A stretch of 64,000 nt of DNA from Fonsecaea monophora (Eukaryota > Ascomycota > Eurotiomycetes > Chaetothyriales > Herpotrichiellaceae): assembly GCF_001642475.1 (NCBI RefSeq), contig NW_019173941.1:186001-250000 (forward strand). The letters are read 5' to 3'. Numbering within the stretch: position 1 is the stretch's first letter; every line of letters starts with the position of its first letter. A program made the translations under genes and the position numbers. The notes below the pieces were generated by a model. It was not told the origin of the DNA and made no database searches. It worked only from the letters and a program-made list of their open reading frames with translations. This document shows positions 28,374 to 40,100 of the stretch, in pieces.

Positions 28374-31008
28374 CTACACCGCATTCGCATCTTCAACTTC
28401 CACAAAGCCACCACCAGATTCATTTTCTCCCTTACCCCTAACGGCATCCGACCCGTATCTCTGCAGCATCTGCTCGGCGTATAAGCCAATCTTATTGCCC
28501 TTTTTCTCAAGCATTTCCTGCTTGCTGATGCTTTCCTCGTATGAAGGTGGCTGTTCCAGAGAGTGGCCCGAACTGTCTTCTGTTACGCCTTCGGGGGAAG
28601 CGTGGGCAGCCTCCTCGCGCTCGGGACTCGAAGTTGACATAGGGGTGAGCTCACGCACCGAGCCGCTGGAAGCTGTCGGGTCGATCAAGGGGATGTCTTC
28701 GAATTCCGTCTCCGCTTCATGATCTGCAGCTGCACCAAGCAGTGGACCTTCTTCTTGTTGCAGTTCTTCCGCAAATGCCTGGTTATCGCGGTCTACAAAG
28801 TGTCGGAGGGAAATACTCAATTCGCCAGGCTGAAAGTTCATTGCGTTTTCGTTAGCATAAACCAGCAGCACAGAATTGTATTCTTTCTTCACCGCTTCCA
28901 GCACTTCGGCTTCCTCAACCCTTGTGACCGAGTAAAGGTTGGTCTCTGACATTTTGCTCGCCTCTGCCTGGGCTCTGGTTACAGGGCCCACCATTGGAGG
29001 ACTATAGATGGCTGGTTGGGCATCCTCTTGTAACCATGCTGTTCTCCACCAATCGCCTTGCACGCTGTCCGGGTCCAGCATGTCATCGTCAATGAGCAAG
29101 TCGGTTTTTGTATTGTGTACGCGGAAATAGGTAACTCCAGGCTTGGTCGCAACGCCCTGAAGAGTGTATTTGCGATGCGGGAGGTCTGGCATCTCTAATG
29201 TGGGCTTTGTGAGGCGCATTGTGATTTGACGGCTCCTGAACCGAAGCTCACTTTTGCGTAGCTCGAGAGAGTCCAACTTCTGCCGAATCTTTTGGAGCAC
29301 CGACCGCACCGCAGAATCGAGCTCGTCCGCGTCGGCTTGGGTGACTGTGTCTTCAGCTTCAGATACCTGACTGTTAAGAAAGCCATTCGAGACAGATTTT
29401 CTGCCCAACACCGTGGTCGAGGCTTTGACCGCAGAATTGAGCACCTCGGCGACATCGAGGAGCCTGTTATCCGACGATTTGTAGATCTGGCAGCGCCGTT
29501 GGACGTGAGTGTACTGGTCAATCTCTCGACGAATAGACTGGAGCTCTGTGCGTATCTGCTGCATCTGCTCCCTGCACTCGTACATGTACCGATCGGGATA
29601 CCATACCGGATCCAATTGCAGGTCTGAGCTCCGAGACGTGCTGTTAGGGTCATGCACTCGGATAGTGAAAATCTCTGCGCAATGGCTGATCCAAACATCG
29701 TCTATATTTCCATGTTCGTCATCCCAGATCGTGTTGTCGAGCAAATCGGTCAACGTCTCTCCGGGGAAGTGGTTGATGAAGGGGTCGATGCAGTTGAGGG
29801 TTTTCTCCACCACCTCAGGGTCACCTGGACCTCCCGCTTTCGTGGCCACGGAGCTGAAGACTTGCGTCAGCTGTTCTTGGGGAGCTTGTTTCGAAGCTGC
29901 AGTCGTCCAAGCTTCGAGGAAACGGTGGAACGGGGTGGCATCGTTTCGACTGCGGATAGCCTGTAAATCAGCCAAGGCATCGACACTACCATAGGCGCGA
30001 GTGGTCCTGTCAAGGAAAGCCATCAAGCACTGAACTTCGCTAAGCAGATTGCAATCCTGCCGGTCAATGCGGAGAGAATTGTCGGTCGACAAGGCCTTGG
30101 TGTTCTCGTCGGTGGCGCCTGACCACCAGCTATTGTCATGGGCATAGGCGTGGACTTTGAGCCCTGGCATGAGGAGCGCTTGGCGTGCCAGAGGAATATT
30201 GTGGTAGATAGTGAGCAAGGATCCCAAATAGCCTGTCTCTTTTGAGCCACGTAGGAAAGCGGGTGCCCCGCCTATCCTTCGCCGCTTCGATGGTGGTGGA
30301 TGTTCAATGATCTCCCGCGACGTCGAATATGTGGTCAAAGCCCAGCTGCTAGGGTCGTAGTATTCCCGGTTGGCAGGCCCGAAGTTCGTCCCAGCCGTTG
30401 TCACCCCGTCTTCCTGTGCTGGCAGGCCCTGTCCTAGTGACTCAGCCATTGCGCGTTGGAGGTCGGGGTCGTTCAATTCTTCTTGCTCTTTGAGGGATTT
30501 GACGTTGCTTGCCGAGGCAGTCGCATGCTCGCAGGAGAGGTCCATCATGGAGTTGTCGACTCGTGAAGGCGGGCGAGACAGGGCAGCAACTCCTCCCATA
30601 CTCGCATCATCTTGAACTGCAGAAGATGGCTTTTGTCAATATTGAAACCCTGCAGGTGTATGTGCCCATATCTCACATGGAATATTGTCTTGATATTGCC
30701 AGTCGCTCGAAGCAAGCTGCCCTCACGCCCCCTATTAGCAAGCAGTCCCACGCCTGAGCAACGGTCGAAATGAGCTTACGGGCTCTTCTATCACGGACCT
30801 CACGGGGTCTTCGAAAAAGGCATTGATGGCGTTGTTCACATCGTTGTTGTTTTTCTGTCCCGCCTTGCGTCAGTCTCTGTCCCTTTATACATTTGTGATA
30901 GTTTGTTAAGCTCACCTTGAGCAGAACCCTTGCGCTTCCTTCATCTACCTGTGTTATGGCACAAAGCTGGGATATTTGATCCCTTGTTGGTTGTGCGCCC
31001 GCCATCAT
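28374..31008 (-). CDS. UBA/UIM ubiquitin-binding protein, Rup1-like, with a degenerate USP-like segment
   Basis: Model: exons 31008-30916, 30854-30780 and 30629-28374, about 807 aa. The N-terminus (RDQISQLCAITQVDEGSARV, then NNNDVNNAINAFFEDP) is a UBA-like fold. A ubiquitin-interacting motif DPDLQRAMAESLGQ lies near residues 110-123. After a basic PSKRRRIGG patch comes a segment FLRGSKETGYLGSLLTIYHN that resembles the start of a ubiquitin-specific protease domain but has no Cys in the usual box. Two coiled-coil stretches (EQMQQIRTELQSIRREIDQY and ADELDSAVRSVLQKIRQKL) follow, then a Pro/Ser/Glu tail. Yeast Rup1 tethers Ubp2 to Rsp5. Similarity to that family is remembered, not computed. The 30629 join uses a non-YAG acceptor (AAAAG), which is the only phase-consistent site I found, so the exon 2/3 border is uncertain. 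Confidence 0.75.
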
Positions 31009-31186
31009 GGGAAAGATGCCGATGGTACATTAATCGGTTCGTTGTCTGGGAACACGCGAGTCCAACACAAGCCCGTGGGATGGTGTTTGGGAAGGGAAAC
31101 TGAGGCCAGGACAATGACAGGGCGATGCGTCGGAAATGGTCCTTCGGTTCAAGATGAATCCGCAGTCTGCCCAGCTCGAAGAAAGG

Positions 31187-31208
31187 TGTGAGCAGGGTGT
31201 GAGCAGGC
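31187..31208. repeat. Short tandem repeat (GGTGTGAGCAG twice)
   Basis: Two adjacent near-identical 11-base units in the presumed promoter of the Rup1-like gene. Confidence 0.6.
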
Positions 31209-31257
31209 ACTTGTGAAGATGGTCAACCAGATGAAGGATAATAATTCGTGCTTCTCC

Positions 31258-31317
31258 AATTCTAGGTTGACGTATAAAGTACCGTGTAGCACTGCCACCT
31301 ATTAATTCTAGGTTGAC
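31258..31317. repeat. 14-base direct repeat AATTCTAGGTTGAC
   Basis: Exact copies at 31258-31271 and 31304-31317, 46 bases apart start to start, in the upstream region of the Rup1-like gene. Confidence 0.75.
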
Positions 31318-31996
31318 AATTAGCATACGGAGCAAGCAAGCAGATTTCCCCGCAACCCGCCAATGCAAGGCCAGGCCTAAGGATCCATATCGCCGCCCTC
31401 TACCAAACTCAGCCTTGTGGCAGTGGTCAATGCTCCCTCACCGCCGAGTTACAGTCGTTCGCGGTCAATTGCCAGCTCGTTGTCGCGCGCGGTACGGACA
31501 TAAGGAGCTTGATGAAGAAGGGTGGCAAAACCCTTCAAGCTCAAGACTCCGCGACACGATCCGGAGGAGGAGGACGAATGTTAGTCCATCCCCAGTCGTG
31601 AGCAGTCACCTGCAATTCTCTCGAGCAGATGGCCCAGGCCTTTCCATGCTGTTGTGATCAGTTGTATGCATTCGAACGCCGCTTCTCTCCACATTAGGTT
31701 GCGTGCCATATATAGATTGTGATTCCTTCGAGACATCTCCAACCCTGTTATCTCGAGCCCAGAAAGGCGTATTAAAGTCGCTACACAGAGAATCTGACCG
31801 GGGGTCCGACAATATTCCCTCTGCGCAAGCACCACCCAACTCCCTTTTGTCTAGTCGTTTGCAAATCAAAATCCGACGCCGTATGCTCAGCATTCAAAGC
31901 GTGGACCGATTGTATACACCTTCGAATTCCGCCGACTGTCCTCGTTTCCAACCGTGTCCCATCTCTTTATTGTGTCGTTGCAAGTTTGGTAAAAGC

Positions 31997-33451
31997 CTAA
32001 AAGTCCTTGAACGCGTCTTCCCACTCTGCCCGTAGTTCATCAGTGTACCTCCCTCTTCCACCTTCGCTCTCCTCTCCTTCAACCGGGTCGGGATATTCAT
32101 CGAAGTTGCCGGCATCACCGGCCCATTCCACCCTGGGTATAATTGGTCCCCTCCTCTTCCGGTAGTATATCTCGTCCCAATCAATCCCATCAAAGAAATA
32201 GTGTTGCATCACTCTCTTGCTCCCCCCTGCAATGTGCCCAAGTCGTTGTGTGGGATCCGTCTTGCACAGTGCAAGAATAAAGTCCCGTGCAGCCCTTGGT
32301 ACGTGAAGGCTATGACGGTGTCCGGAATGAGATGGATGTGCGGTGGGGAAGCGAATGTGACCGGCAACAATCTGCTCGTAGATGCGCATTGGATTTTGGT
32401 CCCAAAAAGGCGGTTGGCCGATAAGCATCTCGTAGACCAAAATCCCCAGCGCCCACCAGTCCACTGCGGTTCCATGACCGGTGTTTCGTATTACTTCAGG
32501 TGCCAAATACTCGGGGGTGCCGCAGAGGGTGTATGTGACGCCCGCTCCGTTCGCCTGGGGTTCGGCGTGCTCCGTACCCAGCTTTTCGAGAGTAGCGCTC
32601 TGGCCGTCCTCGCCGTGCTGCTCTGGGCTAGGTGGGAGGTATTTGGCGAAACCAAAGTCGACAAGTTTGAGATGACCGTCGACATCAAGGAGGATATTTT
32701 CTGGCTTGAGATCACGATATGCCACAAATTGTACCTCGTGGAGGTAAGCCAATATCAGGGTGATTTCGGCTGCATAGAACTGGACCGTGGAAAAGGGAAA
32801 GCGGCGTGCCCGCCTAAGATACGAAAAGATCTCCCCGCCAGGCGTATAGTCCAGCAGCATATACAGTGACGTCTCGTCTGAGAATGATGCAATCAGGGTG
32901 GTAATGAAAGGGTGTCCAGCGACGGCAGCGAGGACGTCTCGCTCGTTTCGAACGTGCTCGACCTGTTTCAATTTGATGACATCCACCTTCTTCAAGACCT
33001 TGAGTGCGAATACCTTGTCCCTGTCTTGGGGGTGAGGATTGGCGAACCGGCACAGCCAGACACGAGCAAAGGTACCTATGTTGCGATTGTGTCAGCAATG
33101 GCCCATCGCATGATTTGCAAGCCCATAGAGGTTTGATTTACCTGTCCCAAGCGTCCGCATCAACTCAAAATCGGTGACTTTGAGAGTGCGGGATGACTGG
33201 CCAAGCTTCTTCTCTTCTGGAAGCTTGGAGACTTCCTCCGGAGACATGACCTCCCCCTCTTCCCTGGCCGGGGTCGGATCGCCGTGTTTCTGGCTCTGGT
33301 CCTTATCATACTGACGACTGGGATGCGGATGGGAGGCGCTTCGGGCGTTTTGAGGGTTGCTGGTTCGTAGGTACTGTCTATGGCCTTGAGCTGATGCCGC
33401 TCGCTGGGGCGGCGGCTGTTGCTGCGGCGTCTGAAGCGTCGCTGTGCTCAT
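31997..33451 (-). CDS. pkaC2: cAMP-dependent protein kinase catalytic subunit (second, PkaC2/PkaB-type paralogue)
   Basis: Two exons, 33451-33142 and 33075-31997, encoding 462 aa. AGC-family serine/threonine kinase. The first about 90 residues are Gln/Pro/Ser/His-rich. The kinase domain starts near 95 (TDFELMRTLGTG-TFARVW, with the intron inside the Gly loop). ATP Lys129 is in VFALKV, the catalytic segment is YRDLKPENILLD (Asp about 225), then DFGFAK, activation Thr in YTLCGTPEYLAPEV, and substrate-site VDWWALGILVYEML. It ends in the AGC hydrophobic motif FKDF-stop, as PKA catalytic subunits do. About 30 extra residues lie between DFG and the activation Thr (see findings). Absence of the usual major-subunit N-terminus and presence of this insert make the minor paralogue more likely. 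ATG 33505 in the same frame is a possible alternative start. Confidence 0.88.
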
Positions 33452-34747
33452 CGGAACAGCCAATGCGCATCTTTTTCCTTTTCCAAATGGCCTAGGGGGC
33501 GTCAAGGGTGAAGGGCATCTCGATGCGGGCGATCAAAACGCAATGCGCGGCGCGACTGAAGAGGGGCGTTGGTGGCAGCGTCAAAGGCACAAGGCGACGT
33601 CAGCGGTGAGGCAGTGCAGCGTTTCGTTTCCTTTTTTTTGCTGCAAAACGAGTATGAGGAAGAGGAGAAGGTATTGCAACAGATGCTGTAGCGGAGTGAA
33701 GTTGAGAGAAAGCCTAGGGATTTCGAGAGGGCGCAGGCACAGCCCCAAAAAGTAGCAAAAAATCCGGAGGGAGAGTAGCCCAGCGAGAAATGATTTCAGA
33801 TCGTCTTCCACCACAGGAACTTTGCTGCTGAGCGACCCTCCCCTCTTTTCCCCCCAGCCCCAGCCGTTTGCTGGATCCCTGATTCCTGATTCCCTCGCCG
33901 TGGTCAGGGCTAGCACGCATCTGTCGCAGTGGAGATCTCGTAACGAGAAAACCAGCCTGGTGGGCATGACGACAGCGGGTGGATGCGGAGCATTTTCAGT
34001 GGCTGACAGATGAAACCAGACCAGACACCAACCCGAGAAGAATGGGCGAGGCAAAAAGAAACGAGTGGGAGATCCAAGGAGAGCTGCGGCAATCGTTGGA
34101 TCGGCGCAGATGGTGTCTGAGCTCTATTCCTATTCCTTACAGCTACGTTATCCGCCCCAGGAAAGTTGATCCTGCAGATCAAATTGGTGCTACTGTCATG
34201 CTTCAGCTGTCCAACTCCCTGGCTGTGTGTTTGCACAACACCACCTCATCCCTCGCTCGGAACTGTCGGCGGTCACGGTGCATATTGCGGGCATAGGGTC
34301 GAAGAGGAGGACACAGACACTCTCGATCGGGAAACAAACACGGGCTTTTTTCACAGAACCGCACGCCCGCGGCCCGTCGTGAATGAAGCCACGACCAATC
34401 AAAAAAGACCTGAAGAGGAATCAATACATGCACGGCCTGGGTGACTGACACACAATCAATATTCGTTGTCTGTTCGAAGGTATATCGCTCTGTAGCTGAA
34501 CTATTTGCAGCTCTGTGTTCCAATGACTCCTCCAATTTGTCTATCTCACCGGATCTATGCGCGAGACGTTCAAATCATCAATTAATTCCATTTTTCCACC
34601 CAATAGCATCGTGTGCTTGTCCCAGCACCTTTTTGGAAGTCGAATGCAAGAGTGCCGTCATGGCCACGTTCCGGCGTCACCGCGAAGACAACTCGTACTC
34701 GAACACGTAAATGGTATGTGCAAGAAATCGCTTACAGTGACTGCTTT
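33452..34747. promoter_or_regulatory. Upstream region of the PKA gene / 3' region of the Och1-like gene
   Basis: About 1.3 kb. No gene is recognised. Purine-rich runs occur at 33650-33780. Confidence 0.4.
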
Positions 34748-35901
34748 TCAATTGTCCTTCATGCGCTCGTTTTCGGGCTTCCAAGACCCTATAGAATGTA
34801 AGTAGCTGCTTTAGCGGCGTCCTGCTCAAGGGCCAGGGACCACATACCATCGAAATCATGTCTCACAAAGGCCATTGGGTGCTCAGGTCCTTCCGAGCCC
34901 ATCTGACCTACTCCTGGACTGAAACTCGTGATTGGCAGCACCACGACGTCGCCAATCTTCTTGTGTTCGGTGATAGCAAAGAAATCCGAGTATGACACGT
35001 TCGTTTTACGGTTGCTGAAATCAAAGTATTCTTGGTTGTTGAAGTATGAAAACAGCGCATCCGTCCACACCCCGGGTCCCGTGTATTCCATGATGCTCTT
35101 GGCTGGTTCTCTACCCTTTCGCAGACGCCCGGCCTTTTGCATGGCCAATGTGTCTTCGGTAATAGTGGCAACAATATCTCTCAAAACCGGGTGACCGGGC
35201 TTTGCCTGAATCGTCCATTGACAAAATTGAATTCTCCTCGCATACCACTGGTTCCAGTCGGGTCTGTCCGGATCGGCCTCGATTCCCACCACCAGGCCAA
35301 CTGTAGACTTGTCCAGCGTTTGCGGCAACCAATCCGTGGCAGATTGGAGAGCTTGGGTGTCGATGTCGCTGTAGATCCCGCCACGTGCAAGCAAAATCAG
35401 GTAGCGGAAGAAGTCGGCGCGGATCACAGGCAGGGGCATGGCTTCGTATGCCTGAACAATTTCCGGCATTGAGGCATACAGATAGTTTATGAGGTGTAAT
35501 GCAGCGTCGTCTGTCACCACCTCGTGGACGAAGCCGGGATGTAAATTTGACCACGACGCCTCAAACGGCCTCAATCTCTCCTCAAAGTTCCCTGAATCCG
35601 GGCCGTATTTCCATGTCTGCCATATGTATGCAGGGAATTTTGACTCCATGTCATAAGGGAAATGGTACCGTAATCTTTCTTGAAGAGGCCTGCCTTTGAC
35701 ATCTTGGACTGCCTGCTGAAACTCTTGAACAACATTTGGGGACTTGGGAGGGGGGTAGGGTCTCGAGGCCTGTTTCCCTGCAGCCGCACCTTCGGCTGAA
35801 GGAATGCTCGGTGAGAGAGACACATGCCGCAGGAGGAGAAACAACGTCAGGAGGACAATAGTAGCGAGGACTGCACGTCTCCAGGAGTGAGAGATGGCCA
35901 T
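34748..35901 (-). CDS. Och1-family alpha-1,6-mannosyltransferase (GT32), Golgi
   Basis: Two exons, 35901-34848 and 34788-34748, encoding 364 aa. Type II Golgi membrane protein that would add alpha-1,6-mannose to N-glycan cores, as Och1/Hoc1 do. ATG 35901 starts MAISHSWRRAVLATIVLL, a short basic tail followed by one membrane anchor (about 9-24). The catalytic region contains QTWKYGPDSG, DFFRYLILLARGGIYSDIDT (with the metal-binding DXD as DID) and ITSFSPGVGQMGSEGPEHP. The last exon encodes only SWKPENERMKDN after a 59-nt intron (GTATGT...CTATAG). The frame would otherwise run on with unrelated residues to a stop at 34789. Fungi have several Och1-like paralogues, and I cannot say which one this is. 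Confidence 0.87.
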
Positions 35902-37197
35902 GACGGGTAACCCGTGTCGGAGATCGTTCCCGACTCGAAGCAGCTGCAATCAAATGTCCTGGAAGTCCCAGTAGCCGTCCTAGATGGCAGTAGGGACAAC
36001 TTCGTGAAAAGAGCTATACGTCTGGGGGGAAATCCATTATCGTGACTCCAGCATTTTATTTTGTCCCTTGTGCCCCGTACGGTCCTGCCGCACCGATAGG
36101 AATGACAGTAGTGAAGGTGGAATCGAAGAGGCGACGAAGAAAGGGTCTCAGCTAGAGAGGACAGCAGGTAATGGATGGTCGGATTGGTTTGGCGGCTAGG
36201 GTTCGGAGGAGGAAAGAGCTCACTCTTTGGATGAGGACAGTAGAAAAGACAGAGTGAATCGCAAGGAAATGGAGAACACGCACAGATGCGAAAATAGACT
36301 AGGAGTGGAAGCAATATACCAAATACCCAATGTATTAATTGGAGGTGGCACAAAACAATTGCGCATGCATGGCGGTTTTAGAAGCCCATCAAAGCGGGCA
36401 CTCAGGAGATGTTGAGGCAGGCACATGGGACTGGGGGAATCCCTGGGGACTAGTTACAAGTAAGGATTAAACGACCTTAGGCCCCTGGCTAAGCTTTTGG
36501 ACGTTCACGATTGCGCATTCATGGCCTGGGGCCACGCGTCCGGGCGAAGTACATACTCGTTATCAGCCAGCCTTACCGGTTATGCTTCGACGCCAAGCTG
36601 TCCGCTAGGTACATATGTACCCGAAAGGCAGGTCTTGCGCGAGACCGTAGAGGTGCCACTGCGTGCTGCATGTTCCTCCTGCAACGGATGTTCAACCACC
36701 GCCACCCTCCAACCCACAGTGTCAAGACCTCAACCCTATTACTCGATACCACGGTACTCCGAGTGACGAGAGTAGACGTTGACTTATCACCAGCATATAA
36801 CCACCACCTTCACGACGACCAGAGTGCTGAGTGCGGTGGGACAAGTCCAAAATCCAGCCGCATCACCCTTTGGTTCATATCAAAATGGGGAGGCGAACAA
36901 GGCATAGATGAGTTACATTGAGCCTAGCACCCCGTGCAAACAGCCGCTCTCATGGAAAAACCCGTCAGGCACCCAATGCCATGTATCTGCTTCCTTACCC
37001 GGTACAGCCCAAGTGAACACAATAAATCATCCGGATTCTCTCCGCATCCTTTCCCATCTCTCTACCTCTTTCGCTGTATCCAACGGAGCCTCATGAACAG
37101 CCTAATAATGCCCAACCACCCTCAAGCTTTCCTGTCCTGCCCACCATACCCCTAACCGTGCCTCTCAAAGACAGACCCAGAGTAGCAGTTGTCCCTG
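35902..37197. promoter_or_regulatory. Upstream region of Och1-like gene / 3' region of GRAM-VASt gene
   Basis: About 1.3 kb without a recognisable gene. Confidence 0.4.
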
Positions 37198-40100
37198 CTA
37201 TTGATGTTGGTGCTTATTCTTCGCCATGGCTTTCTCGAGAATCTCCAATCTCTCCTTCGTCACTCTGATCGCGTCCTCCATCTCTCTTTGGCTAAACTTT
37301 TCCTCTTTGATCCGAGCCTCCACATCTGGTCCTGCTGATGATTTGCTCCTCTTTGGCTTTCGCTTTTGCATCGACCTCTGTTTCGCAGGATCGCGGGCTT
37401 CGTCTCTGTTTGATCGGCCGAAACTAGTTGCAGACTTTTCACGCAGCGAGATAGTATCAATGCTGGCGCGAGACTCAAGCCAGTCCCAGAACTCGTTTTC
37501 TTCCCGTAACCACAGAGAGTCGTATGCTGCCAGGCGTTCTGTATGTGATCTTGACGGGCCGAGCTGATTTGTTCCCCCCAGCCCACGCAACCACAACATT
37601 ATGACCATTATAAAAAGGATCGCAACTATAACCTCCATTTTCACGAAAGATCTCAATGTGTCGATGACGGGTGACAATGGGTGCAGTGGCTCGAAAACTC
37701 CCCAATGTACGGCTTGTTTCTTTTCCTCTTCGATGTTTTCCTCTTTGGTTTTCTTCTCCCCTCTGCGCTTCTTCTTGGGTAATTTCGATGCCTTGCTAGC
37801 ATTTGTCGTCCCCCGAGGACGGCCGCTAACCGCACCCTTGAGGACCTTCACCAGACTATCACCGTACTGCTGCTGACCTTCGTTGGCGCCCTTCTCAATA
37901 GGCCCTTTCAGCCAGGACTTGGCAGTCCATTCGACCGTGCAGTTCATCTGGAATCTTGTCGCGTTACCCGGAGCCCAGGAGAGACAATAGCGAGTTTTGG
38001 TACTGAATGCGCTGCCACTTGGTACATCAGGAGTTTGCGTAGTACATGTGATGCTCACTGACTTTTCCAAGTCAAAGAAATCCAAATTTTCGGTCGTGAT
38101 GCATTTCGTTTGTTTAGGACCAATGCTTCCCCCTAGCGGCTTGATATAGGAGTACTGCCTGCTTTTGATGTCGCTGTTCAATCCCTTCTTGTCGTCCTCG
38201 AAGGCAATTTCCGTACATTTGCATTCATCGGCCAAGAATTTCCGCACAAAGAATCCGGATTCGGGGCCGTACAATAGAGAATATATCTTCCCTAACGGAG
38301 CAGGAATAACTTCGTCCTTCATGATCTTGTCGTAATGCGTAGCACTGTCCGAGCATTCGGTCGGACTATGACTTGCCGGACCAGGGAAGTCATTTGCTGT
38401 CTCTGGCAAGCCAGCTTGAGCAGCAAGTGGTTGCGGAACAGTGGCCGCTGTGCCGGCGAGAATGCTGGCGGTCTGCGCGACAGCGCTTGCGTTCATACCG
38501 GATGGTTTCCTAGACACCGTCTTGCCGTCCACAAGCTCACTCCCGGCGTTGCTCGCACTGCTTTCGAGAAGACTTGGAGCACTATCATCGTCGCCTTCTG
38601 AGCCCGATTCCTCGGTAGAACTACCATCACTGGGCTGAGCACTGGCTCCATTCTCTACCACAGTAGCTGCACTGGCCTCTTCCGCGGCTAATTGCTTCCC
38701 ATTCATGCTCTTTTGAAAGCTTGCCGGATGACTCACGCGCCAAATCCCGATCAGAAGGTCATATGTCTGCTCTCGGTAGATTAAGCTTCGAAAGGTGTGG
38801 CGAGCGTGTAATGTCTGGATGGCGATGGCATTGGGAAACACGACCGCCGTGTTTTCTCGCTCTATACTGACAACCTCCTCAAAGGAAATAACCACCGTAG
38901 TCACCCACCCGAGGATATTGCTGAAAAAACATATATGGCCTTCAGAGATGTAGATCCTCCCGGCCAGCAGGATCTCCTTCTGCAGAGCACAGCTGTAGTC
39001 TTCGATCAAATAGTCGTCTTCAGGGACACTCCGAAACTGTTGGTGGAAGTTTCGATTGCGTTGCTTGGGAGCCATCGTGAATCCCGATAATCGAGGCCCC
39101 TTGGCCGGATTGGCCAAAGTTGCGGTGCTCGCCCCTATCATAGCACCAATTGCCGACTGCCCAGTAGCTGTAGACGAACCGCGAGATCTCCGTTTCCCAA
39201 TTCTGCTGCGAACACTCCCGGTTCGTTTGATCGAACCCAGCTCGGCTTCAAAAACACTCCCGTTGGGAGGCGTCTTTTCCCCGCCAGTTGCCGCTACGAT
39301 CGCTTGTGCGTGCCTCATGCTACTACCCAAGGGATCAGGAATTTCTGCCACAGGAGTGCCCATATTCGACAACTTTTCGTATGCAGCTGAAACAGCCCGT
39401 TTCGCCAGGGCGTCTTCCACTTTGGCAGCAACCTCCTCCTTTTCGGCTGTGGCATCTCGTTTGAGGTCCATCATATCAGGTTTAACGGAAGAGAGATTCT
39501 TGTCCTCCGCGTTCAGGCCCAGGTCTTCAAAGTTCAAGTCTCCCGAGCCCAATGTCTCCACTGCCAACTGCTTGCGTGGGGCTTCGGGTTCAGGAGCTTC
39601 CTCCTCCTCCTCTTCTTTGATGGGCTCTTCGGCAGGTTTCTGCTTAGTAGTAGCATCGGAGGCATTGGTACCGGCACGACTCCGACCCTGGGCCGTCAGG
39701 TTCGTTATAGTGGACGCGGCATTCTGTGCCGCGGAGACCCAGGATGAGAATATACCTCCCGACGGTGTTCTCTTCTCTTCCGATATAGACAACACCGGGG
39801 CAGTGACTGAAGTGGAGAGCTTGCTGGGTTGATGTGTGATTGAAGAGGCCGAACGGATCCTCCGGTGCGATATCATGTTTCCAGAAGGACTCACCACAAT
39901 ATTTGAGGCACCTGGTGTGATCTTGGGCTCTGGCTTGTCCGTACTTGGGGGTGCAGTCGATGCGTCGAAACGATGGTCAGTCGGTGTAGGAGGAGTAACG
40001 GTGGTGAGCGGTGTGCCTATGAGAGCGTCGGGCGGTGTCAATGGCCGGAGAGTACTTTCGAGATTTGGCATTGAATTGGTATGGGGAATATTGGGGATTG

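Larger units (their letters stand above)
31009..31996. other. Intergenic region upstream of Rup1-like gene, downstream of PKA gene
   Basis: About 1 kb. It contains two small repeats (listed separately). No gene is seen. Confidence 0.4.

Noticed and set aside
36480..37190. Several open frames of 60-140 codons downstream of the Och1-like gene promoter
   Set aside because: Overlapping frames with similar low-information composition. None has a start, splice pattern or motif.
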